From Bacteroidaceae bacterium (GTDB lineage Bacteria > Bacteroidota > Bacteroidia > Bacteroidales > Bacteroidaceae), in contig JAFVTT010000019.1 of the NCBI GenBank assembly GCA_017503065.1, positions 1 to 63,742 on the forward strand: a stretch of DNA of 63,742 bases, in the 5' to 3' direction. Numbering within the stretch: the stretch's first letter is position 1; each line of letters opens with the position of its first letter. Both the position numbers and the translations under genes were made by a program. Of the stretch, positions 57,501-63,742 are shown piece after piece. The notes under the pieces were generated by a model that did not search any database, was not told the DNA's origin, and saw only the letters and a program-made list of their open reading frames with translations.

Positions 57501-59426
57501 GTGATATCAATTGACCAACTTTCGGTGGAGTTCAGTGCCCGTCCGCTCTTCACGGACATCACCTATGTGGTGAACGACAGGGACCGCATAGCCCTGGTGG
57601 GTAAGAACGGAGCAGGCAAGAGCACTATGCTGAAGATAATAGCAGGAGTGGAGCATCCCACCTCGGGAACCGTATCCCTGCCCAAGGGTACCACCGTGGG
57701 GTATCTGCCTCAGGTGATGGTGTTGTCCGATTCGTGTACCGTGCGCCAGGAGGCCGAGAAGGCCTTTGCCCATCTGCACGAGATAGAGGCGGACATTCTG
57801 CGCATGCAGAAGGAGATGGCCGAGCGCGACGACTATGAAAGCGAGGGCTACATGCAGTTGTGCGAGCGTTTCACCCACGAGAGCGAGCGCCTGGAGATGA
57901 TGGGAGGAAGCGAGTACATGGGACGCCTGGAGCGTACCCTGCAGGGACTTGGCTTCCGTCAGGCCGACCTTGACCGCCCCACCAGCGAGTTCTCCGGCGG
58001 TTGGCGCATGCGCATAGAACTGGCAAAGATATTGTTGCAACACCCCGATGTGTTGTTGCTCGACGAGCCCACCAACCATCTGGACATCGAGTCCATACAA
58101 TGGCTGGAGCAGTTCCTGGCCACCTACTCGGGTGCCGTGATGCTGGTGAGCCACGACCGCGCCTTCATAAACAACGTGACGAACCGCACCATAGAGATAA
58201 GTTGCGGACGCATCTATGACTATCGGGTGAAGTACGACGAGTACGTCAGCCTCCGTGCCGAACGGCGCGAGCAGCAACTCCGTGCCTGGGAGAACCAGCA
58301 GAAGGAGATTGCCGACACGCAGGCCTTCATCGACCGCTTCCGCTATCAGGCATCTAAGGCCATACAGGTGCAGCAGCGCATACGCCAACTGGAGAAGATG
58401 ATACCCGTGGAGGTGGACGAGGTGGACAACTCGGCCCTGCACCTCAAGTTCACCTGCTCGCAGAGAAGCGGTGACTATCCCGTCATCTGCAACGAGGCAC
58501 GCAAGGAGTACGACCACGTTGTCTTCGACCATGTGAACCTCACCATTCGCCGAGGCGAGAAGGTGGCCTTCGTGGGCAAGAACGGTGAGGGCAAGTCCAC
58601 CATGGTGAAGTGCATCATGCAGGAAATCCCCTTCCAGGGCGAGGTGAAGGTGGGGCACAACGTGCAGATAGGTTACTTTGCGCAGAACCAGGCACAGATG
58701 CTGGACGGCGAACTGACCGTCTTCGATACCATCGACCGTGTGGCCAGGGGCGACATCCGCCTGAAGATACGCGACATACTGGGCGCCTTCATGTTCGGAG
58801 GCGAGGCCTCGGAGAAGAAAGTGAAGTTCCTCTCCGGAGGCGAGCGTACCCGTCTGGCCATGATAAAACTCCTGCTGGAACCCGTAAACCTGCTCATCCT
58901 TGACGAGCCCACCAACCATCTCGACCTCAAATCCAAGGACGTGCTAAAGGAGGCCATACGCGACTTCGACGGCACGGTGATAGTGGTGAGCCACGACCGT
59001 GACTTCCTGGACGGCCTTGTGGAGCGCGTCTACGAGTTCGGCGGCGGCAAAGTGCGCGAGCATCTGGGAGGCATATATGACTGGATAAGGAGTAGACCCA
59101 CCCCGTCCCTCCCTGCGAGGGAGGGAGATTCGGGTGCTCGGCTTTCTACCACCCTCCCTCGCAGGGAGGGACGGGGTGGGTCAGCAGCCGCTTCCTACGA
59201 AGAGCAGAAAGCCCAAGCCCGTGCCCAGAAGAAGCGTGAAAAGGAACTTGCCGATGCCGAGGCTGCCGTCCTCCAACTGGAAAGTGCCATAGCCATACTG
59301 GAGGAGCAGATGGCCACTGAAGCAGGTTCGCAGGACATGAGCCTATACGAGAAACATACCAAACTGAAACAACAACTAACCCAAGCCGAAGAGCGATGGA
59401 TGGAACTTGTGGAAACGGAAAGGTGA
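57501..59426 (+). CDS. ABC-F family ATPase (ribosome-associated) with repeat-derived insertion
   Basis: The 641-residue soluble protein has two ABC domains: Walker A ALVGKNGAGKST, signature EFSGGWRMR and DEPTNHLD in the first; FVGKNGEGKST, LSGGERTR and ILDEPTNHLD in the second. They are joined by a charged interdomain helix (residues about 245-310). There are no membrane segments, as expected for ABC-F translation factors of the EttA/Uup group. GTG at 57501 is the start (MISIDQLSVEF); the upstream ATG at 57482 is in another frame and stops. Residues 532-561 (PTPSLPAREG...TTLPRREGRGG) are coded by a perfect palindrome (59095-59182) between domain 2 and the C-terminal coiled coil. Confidence 0.9.
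   Translation: MISIDQLSVEFSARPLFTDITYVVNDRDRIALVGKNGAGKSTMLKIIAGVEHPTSGTVSLPKGTTVGYLPQVMVLSDSCTVRQEAEKAFAHLHEIEADILRMQKEMAERDDYESEGYMQLCERFTHESERLEMMGGSEYMGRLERTLQGLGFRQADLDRPTSEFSGGWRMRIELAKILLQHPDVLLLDEPTNHLDIESIQWLEQFLATYSGAVMLVSHDRAFINNVTNRTIEISCGRIYDYRVKYDEYVSLRAERREQQLRAWENQQKEIADTQAFIDRFRYQASKAIQVQQRIRQLEKMIPVEVDEVDNSALHLKFTCSQRSGDYPVICNEARKEYDHVVFDHVNLTIRRGEKVAFVGKNGEGKSTMVKCIMQEIPFQGEVKVGHNVQIGYFAQNQAQMLDGELTVFDTIDRVARGDIRLKIRDILGAFMFGGEASEKKVKFLSGGERTRLAMIKLLLEPVNLLILDEPTNHLDLKSKDVLKEAIRDFDGTVIVVSHDRDFLDGLVERVYEFGGGKVREHLGGIYDWIRSRPTPSLPAREGDSGARLSTTLPRREGRGGSAAASYEEQKAQARAQKKREKELADAEAAVLQLESAIAILEEQMATEAGSQDMSLYEKHTKLKQQLTQAEERWMELVETER
59095..59182. mobile_element. MITE-like palindrome inside the ABC-F gene
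   Basis: Arms 59095-59125 and 59152-59182 are perfect 31-bp inverted copies (GACCCACCCCGTCCCTCCCT...) around a 26-nt spacer. Each arm also contains an internal CCCTCCCTGCGAGGGAGGG hairpin. The reading frame stays open through it. Related copies are at 195-281 and 13978-14010, with a variant at 61998-62117. Confidence 0.9.
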
Positions 59427-59573
59427 AAACGGAAATCGGAAAACTCAGAACTCAGATTACTCTGAATACTCCGATTACTCCGATTACTCTGAATACTCCG
59501 ATTACTCCGCTCACCGCCCACCCCGCTCCCCTTTAACCTTTAACCTTTCCGTTTTCCGTTTTCCGTTTAAACT
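59427..59573. repeat. Intergenic repeats between ABC-F and metA
   Basis: Heptamers of the CGGAAAA type (about 59410-59450, and TTTTCCG again at 59547-59572) enclose a 9-bp tandem repeat GATTACTCC/GAATACTCC (about 59456-59510) and TTTAACCTTTAACCTTT (59533-59549). No riboswitch or promoter was recognised in front of metA. Confidence 0.75.
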
Positions 59574-60491
59574 ATGCCACTAACACTACCCGACAAACTG
59601 CCCGCCATAGAGTACCTGAAGGAAGAGAACATCTTTGTACTCGGCGATGAGAGAGCCAGGCATCAGGACATACGCCCCTTGCGTATTGCCATACTGAACC
59701 TCATGCCCTTGAAGATAACCACAGAGACGGACTTGCTCCGCCTCCTGTCCAACACACCCTTGCAGATGGAGATACATCTGATGAAGGTGAAGGCACACAC
59801 GTCCAAGAACACGCCCATAGAGCACATGCAGGCTTTCTACCGCGACTTCGAACTGATGAAGCACGAGAAGTTCGACGGCATGATAATAACCGGTGCACCC
59901 GTGGAGCATCTTGAGTACGAGGACGTGACCTACTGGCAGGAGATGGAGGAAATCTTCGACTGGTGCCGCCATAATGTCACCTCCACCATGTACATCTGCT
60001 GGGCGGCACAGGCGGCACTGAGCCACTATTATGGCGTACCCAAGTATCCCCTGCCCGAGAAGATGTTCGGCATCTTCCCGCAGACACCCCTGAATCCCCG
60101 TTTGCCCATCTTCCGTGGTTTCGACGACGTCTTCAACATGCCCCATAGCCGCCATACCGAAGTGCGCCGCGAGGACATAGAGCGTGTGCCGGAACTGCAG
60201 ATCATAGCGGAAAGCCCCATGAGCGGCGTTTCCATGGTGATGGCACGCGGAGGCAGGGAGATATTCGTGACGGGACACAGCGAGTACTCGCCCCTGACAC
60301 TGGACACCGAGTACCGGCGCGACCTGGGCAAGGGTCTGCCCATACAGATGCCCTACAACTACTATACCGACAACGACATGGAAAAGGGCGTGCACGTGAC
60401 TTGGCGAGGACACGGCAACCTCTTGTTCACCAACTGGCTCAACTACTACGTCTACCAGGAAACACCATACGACATCAATGCCATCGGATAA
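59574..60491 (+). CDS. metA: Homoserine O-acyltransferase (MetA; predicted acetyl-specific)
   Basis: The 305-residue enzyme acylates homoserine in methionine synthesis. Catalytic residues are in canonical positions: Cys142 in MYICWAAQA, and His235 and Glu237 in VTGHSEYS. The residue that sets acyl-CoA choice is Glu111 (ITGAPVEHLEYEDV); in characterised MetA proteins Glu111 goes with acetyl-CoA and Gly111 with succinyl-CoA, so this enzyme is predicted to make O-acetylhomoserine. The U32 gene starts 14 nt before its stop, indicating coupling. Confidence 0.9.
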   Translation: MPLTLPDKLPAIEYLKEENIFVLGDERARHQDIRPLRIAILNLMPLKITTETDLLRLLSNTPLQMEIHLMKVKAHTSKNTPIEHMQAFYRDFELMKHEKFDGMIITGAPVEHLEYEDVTYWQEMEEIFDWCRHNVTSTMYICWAAQAALSHYYGVPKYPLPEKMFGIFPQTPLNPRLPIFRGFDDVFNMPHSRHTEVRREDIERVPELQIIAESPMSGVSMVMARGGREIFVTGHSEYSPLTLDTEYRRDLGKGLPIQMPYNYYTDNDMEKGVHVTWRGHGNLLFTNWLNYYVYQETPYDINAIG

Positions 60492-62295
60492 GATACAGAT
60501 AGAACTCCTCGCACCGGCACGCGACAAGGAGTGTGCCTTTGCCGCCATCGACCATGGTGCGGATGCCGTCTACATAGGTGCCGCACGCTTCGGGGCACGT
60601 GCCGCGGCTGGCAACTCGGACGAGGACATTGCCCTGGTGGTGCAATATGCGCGTCCCTTCGGCGTGAAGGTGTACGTTACGCTCAACACCCTGCTCGAGG
60701 GCGAGGAGGAACTCCGTGAGGCTCGCGACCTGGCATGGCGCATGTACCGCATAGGGGTGGATGCCCTCATTGTCCAGGACGAGAGGATAAGGCTCTTGCC
60801 CGACATGCCCCCGATACCCCTGCATGCCTCCACACAGATGGACAACCGCACGGCAGAGAAGGTGCAGAGGCTCCATGGCGATGGTTATGAGCAGGTGGTG
60901 CTTGCACGCGAACTCACCATAGATGAGATAGCCGACATACACCGCCAGGTGCCCCAAGTGCCGTTGGAGGTGTTCATCCACGGTGCCATCTGTGTCAGTT
61001 ACAACGGCCGGTGCTATGCCTCGGAGGTGTGCTACGGACGTAGCGCCAACCGTGGCGAGTGTGCCCAGTTCTGCCGTATGCCCTACGACCTGGAAACCGC
61101 CGATGGCGAGAAACTCCTGCAGGGCCGTTATCTCCTGTCCATGCGCGACATGAACCGCACGGCACATCTGGAGGCTCTGCTCGATGCCGGTGCACGTTCG
61201 CTGAAGATAGAGGGCCGCCTGAAGGATGCCGCCTATGTGAAGAACGTAACGGCATGGTACCGCCAGCACTTGGATGCTATCTTCAGGAGGCGCCGGGAGT
61301 ATTGTGCCGCCTCGCAGGGTAGGGTGGAGTTGTCCTTTACCCCCAACCCCGAGCGTAGTTTCAACCGTGGCTTTACCGACTACTTCATGCACGGACGCAC
61401 CTCCGACCTCTGCAATACCGTCACTCCAAAGAGTACGGGCGAGCGCGTGGGCTTCGTCAAGGAGATACGCCGCGACCACATTGTGGTGGCAGGTACGGCT
61501 TCCTTTGCCAACGGCGACGGACTTTGCTACGTCTCTGGTCCCAAGGGGCAGGAGCAACTGGTGGGTTTCCGCATAAACCGTGCCGAGGGCAACCACCTCT
61601 ATCCCCATCGCATGCCGCAGGGATTGAAGGACGGCACCACAATATACCGCAATCAGGATCAGGCAATGGAGAGCGTGCTTGCCGGACAGACGGCCCTTCG
61701 CCGTTTGCCCCTTGCATGGACGTTGGAGGAAATACCTCAGGGTTTCCGTCTGACGGCAACCGTAGGCACGCATGCCGCATCCCGTGAATATGAGTGCGAG
61801 CACCAGGAGGCACGCACCGACCAGTCATCCTCCATCCGCGATGTGCTCTCCAAACTTGGCGGCACGATATACGAGGTAACGAACACGGAGATATCCTTCT
61901 CTCAACCATGGTTCATCCCCCGTAGCCGTTTGGCAGAGTGGAGGAGGGAGGTGCTGGCGGTGATGGAGGGAGAGGAACAGACCCTCCCCCAAAAACAGAC
62001 CCTCCCCCTTACCCCTCCACAAGGGAGGGGAGTATATACATCTGACTGCTCAATAGGAAAGAATAAATCCCAGAACATCATACTCCCTCCCCTTGCGGGA
62101 GGGATGGGGAGGGGTCCGGGTCTTCCCCCCCTGATGACCTGCCGCTATTGCATACGCTATCAGTTGGGGCAATGCCTCAAGCGCAATCCCCAGGCGGTGC
62201 GCGGTCCCCTGTATCTCCGTGGTGCCGACGGCCGCAGGTTCCTCTTGCGCTTTGATTGCAAGGCGTGCCAGATGACGGTGGAGGTGAGCGATTAA
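60478..62295 (+). CDS. U32 peptidase-family protein (RlhA-like) with repeat-derived insertion
   Basis: The 605-residue protein has the U32 barrel: IELLAPARDKECAFAAIDHG, DAVYIGAARFGARAAAGNS, then VFIHGAICVSYNGRCYASEV and GECAQFCRMPYDLE (the cysteine set that binds iron-sulfur in this family), and LDAGARSLKIEGRLKDAAYV. A DUF3656-like domain follows, and the C-terminal cysteines MTCRYCIRYQLGQC and FDCKACQM. Relatives such as RlhA hydroxylate 23S rRNA. Residues about 507-547 (TLPLTPPQGRG ... LPPLAGGMGRG) are coded by a palindromic element and are unlikely to be native. It overlaps metA by 14 nt. Confidence 0.8.
   Translation: MPSDKIQIELLAPARDKECAFAAIDHGADAVYIGAARFGARAAAGNSDEDIALVVQYARPFGVKVYVTLNTLLEGEEELREARDLAWRMYRIGVDALIVQDERIRLLPDMPPIPLHASTQMDNRTAEKVQRLHGDGYEQVVLARELTIDEIADIHRQVPQVPLEVFIHGAICVSYNGRCYASEVCYGRSANRGECAQFCRMPYDLETADGEKLLQGRYLLSMRDMNRTAHLEALLDAGARSLKIEGRLKDAAYVKNVTAWYRQHLDAIFRRRREYCAASQGRVELSFTPNPERSFNRGFTDYFMHGRTSDLCNTVTPKSTGERVGFVKEIRRDHIVVAGTASFANGDGLCYVSGPKGQEQLVGFRINRAEGNHLYPHRMPQGLKDGTTIYRNQDQAMESVLAGQTALRRLPLAWTLEEIPQGFRLTATVGTHAASREYECEHQEARTDQSSSIRDVLSKLGGTIYEVTNTEISFSQPWFIPRSRLAEWRREVLAVMEGEEQTLPQKQTLPLTPPQGRGVYTSDCSIGKNKSQNIILPPLAGGMGRGPGLPPLMTCRYCIRYQLGQCLKRNPQAVRGPLYLRGADGRRFLLRFDCKACQMTVEVSD
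61998..62117. mobile_element. MITE-like palindrome inside the U32 gene
   Basis: Arms GACCCTCCCCCTTACCCCTC... (61998-62035) and its near reverse complement (62080-62117) enclose a 44-nt AT-richer spacer. The whole is 120 bp, exactly 40 codons, and the frame stays open. It is a sequence variant of the element in the ABC-F gene; a partial extra arm (ACCCTCCCCC) lies at 61981. Confidence 0.8.
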
Positions 62296-62462
62296 CGTTT
62301 AACGGTGAGCGGTGAGCGATGAACAAGACTCGGAAAACTCCGATTACTCAGAATACTCAGAAAACTCCGACTATTCCGAATACTCTGAATACTCTGAATG
62401 CATAGAAAACATCTAACCTCCTCCCCCTAAAGGGGGATTGAGGGGGTCTTAATATAATAAGC
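62296..62462. repeat. Intergenic repeats before radA
   Basis: AACGTTTAACGGTGAGCGGTGAGCG-type words follow the U32 stop, then 9-bp repeats (CCGATTACTCAGAATACTC..., about 62339-62398), then a half palindrome CCTCCCCCTAAAGGGGGATT (about 62412-62442) with GGGGGTC. No other promoter signal was recognised. Confidence 0.7.
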
Positions 62463-63742
62463 ATGGCAAAGCAGAAGACCGTATACGTGTGCGACTATTG
62501 TGGTCAGGAATCTGTCCGTTGGGTGGGCAAGTGTCCCGCTTGCGGCAGGTGGAACACCATGAAGGAGATGCACATCCAGGCAGAGAAACCCCAGTCGGCC
62601 ATTACGCGCATGGCATTGCAGGCGGCCGGCGAGCAGGAGGGGGCAAACCGACGCAAGCCTATGCCCCTGTCCGATATCAATGCCACGCAGGAACCTCGCA
62701 TGGACCTCTTGGACGGCGAACTGAACCGCGTGCTTGGCGGAGGCCTGGTGCCGGGCAGCCTTGTACTGCTGGGCGGAGAACCCGGCATAGGCAAGAGCAC
62801 TCTGGTGTTGCAGACGGTTCTTGCCCTGAAGGACAAGCGCGTCCTGTACGTCTCCGGCGAGGAGAGTGCCCGGCAGATAAAGTTGAGGGCCGAGCGCCTT
62901 GCACCCGAGGCCGGTGGGGAGGAGCGCGACTCCCTGCTTGTCTTCACCGAGACATCCCTGGAACAGATATACCTGCAGATACAGGAGACACGCCCCGACC
63001 TCGTGGTCATCGACTCCATACAGACAATCTCCACCGAGGGTGTGGAGTCAAGTCCGGGTTCGCTCTCCCAGATAAGGGAATGTGCCGCCTCCCTGTTGCG
63101 CTATGCCAAGTCGGGAGGTGTCAGCATCCTGCTCATCGGCCACATCACCAAGGAGGGCTCCCTGGCAGGTCCCAAGGTGCTGGAGCACATCGTGGACACC
63201 GTGCTTCAGTTCGAGGGCGACCAGCATTATATGTACCGCATCCTCAGAAGCATAAAGAACCGCTTCGGCAGCACCTCTGAACTGGGCATCTACGAGATGA
63301 GGCACGACGGTCTCCGCCAGGTTACCAACCCCTCCGAACTGCTTCTTTCCGACAATCGCGAAGGACTCTCCGGTGTGGCCATAGCCTCCGCCATAGAGGG
63401 TGTGCGTCCCTTCCTCATAGAAACCCAGGCTCTCGTCTCCACCGCCGCCTACGGCACGGCACAACGTAGTACCATAGGTTTCGACGGCAAGCGCCTGAAC
63501 ATGCTCCTTGCCATTCTGGAGAAACGTGTGGGGTTCAAGTTGGCACAGAAGGACGTCTTCCTGAACATAGCCGGAGGTCTGCGCGTCACCGATCCTGCTC
63601 TCGACCTCAGTGTCATAGCCGCCGTGCTTTCCAGCAATGTGGACACCCCCATAGACACCGGTGTCTGCATGGCAGGCGAGGTGGGATTGAGTGGCGAGAT
63701 ACGTCCCGTCAGCCGTATAGAGCAGCGCATCAGCGAGGCGCA
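62463..63742 (+). CDS. radA: DNA repair protein RadA (cut by window edge)
   Basis: The first 426 codons are inside the window. RadA helps branch migration in recombination. It has the four-cysteine zinc motif CDYCGQ...CPACGRW (Cys10, 13, 24, 27), the RecA-like P-loop GEPGIGKST at residues 105-113, VSGEESARQI, VIDSIQTI and the RadA-specific KNRFGS at 265-270. A Lon-protease-like C-terminal domain begins near VRPFLIETQALVSTAAYGTA and continues past the edge (VCMAGEVGLSGEIRPVSRIE). It is intact as far as it can be seen. Confidence 0.95.
   Translation, partial: MAKQKTVYVCDYCGQESVRWVGKCPACGRWNTMKEMHIQAEKPQSAITRMALQAAGEQEGANRRKPMPLSDINATQEPRMDLLDGELNRVLGGGLVPGSLVLLGGEPGIGKSTLVLQTVLALKDKRVLYVSGEESARQIKLRAERLAPEAGGEERDSLLVFTETSLEQIYLQIQETRPDLVVIDSIQTISTEGVESSPGSLSQIRECAASLLRYAKSGGVSILLIGHITKEGSLAGPKVLEHIVDTVLQFEGDQHYMYRILRSIKNRFGSTSELGIYEMRHDGLRQVTNPSELLLSDNREGLSGVAIASAIEGVRPFLIETQALVSTAAYGTAQRSTIGFDGKRLNMLLAILEKRVGFKLAQKDVFLNIAGGLRVTDPALDLSVIAAVLSSNVDTPIDTGVCMAGEVGLSGEIRPVSRIEQRISEA

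Noticed and set aside
57507..58919. Minus-strand frame (470 codons) opposite the ABC-F gene
   Set aside because: Shadow of the ABC-F gene, whose Walker and signature motifs are certain.
59456..59510. 9-bp repeats (GATTACTCC) considered as CRISPR or iterons of an origin
   Set aside because: Direct 9-bp tandem copies without spacers, also found at 14069 and 62339; no replication gene nearby.

Overview
The window is a piece of a Bacteroidota chromosome, most likely order Bacteroidales (Prevotella/Bacteroides-like). The promoters show the characteristic phylum signature (TTTG, 19-20 nt, TAnnTTTG), best seen in front of three tRNA genes. Other pointers are an AGE-type NanE epimerase, a C-terminal sorting domain on the large secreted glycosidase, a lipoprotein and outer-membrane-barrel rich content, and a TamB/TamA-type pair. 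Genes are recognised here by reading motifs; no database search was possible.

Layout. 1-5.3 kb: the end of a NUDIX gene, a Dabb protein, then an AT-rich pair made of a membrane-spanning TPR/HTH regulator and a divergent outer-membrane receptor, followed by a decayed tandem array of promoters. 5.3-13.4 kb: DMT exporter, rhodanese lipoprotein, hotdog thioesterase, glutamine synthetase, two GH43 enzymes with an AT-rich DUF4268 nuclease-like gene lodged between them, an OB-like lipoprotein with a PepSY-TM protein, and a 59-aa winged-helix protein. 13.5-23.5 kb, all minus strand: a sialic acid/fucose module of GH95 alpha-fucosidase, NanA lyase, a one-polypeptide NanM-mutarotase/NanT-symporter fusion, NanE, a lipoprotein nitroreductase, SstT and a YhcH/NanQ anomerase. 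23.6-43.5 kb: tRNA-Thr, M28 peptidase, a second orphan receptor, nucleotidyltransferase, TamA/TamB, RluA, FabG, TetR, tRNA-fMet, a YqiA-like hydrolase, Ffh, FolD, tRNA-His, Xpt and a xanthine permease. 44.1-51.8 kb: an AT-rich island. 52.2-57.3 kb: a 1673-residue secreted enzyme combining a GH123-like domain with a GH33 sialidase. 57.5-63.7 kb: ABC-F ATPase, MetA, U32 peptidase and RadA (cut by the window edge).

The strongest candidate for an undescribed system is the island operon at 44165-51323. Six minus-strand genes are packed with overlaps or gaps of 19 nt or less: SAM methyltransferase, minimal SF1 helicase, an unrecognised 763-aa protein, a DUF1848 protein ending in a CX3CX2C cluster, an AlbA_2/Schlafen-type ATP-binding protein, and an XRE regulator. 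It is flanked by what look like remnants of a mobilisation protein and of an older plus-strand gene, which suggests arrival by a mobile element. A conflict or anti-phage role is inference.

A second theme is repeats that enter genes. A MITE-like palindrome with perfect 31-bp arms is read in frame inside the ABC-F gene, a related one inside the U32 peptidase, and one forms the C-terminus of the Dabb protein. A 7-bp tandem repeat (CGGAAAA) is read through just upstream of the sorting signal of the sialidase, where copy-number change would switch that signal off. Functionally, GH123/GH33, GH95, GH43 and the Nan genes together suggest harvesting of host mucin-type glycans: sialic acid and fucose removed outside or in the periplasm, sialic acid imported by the NanM-NanT fusion, then converted by NanA and NanE to N-acetylglucosamine.
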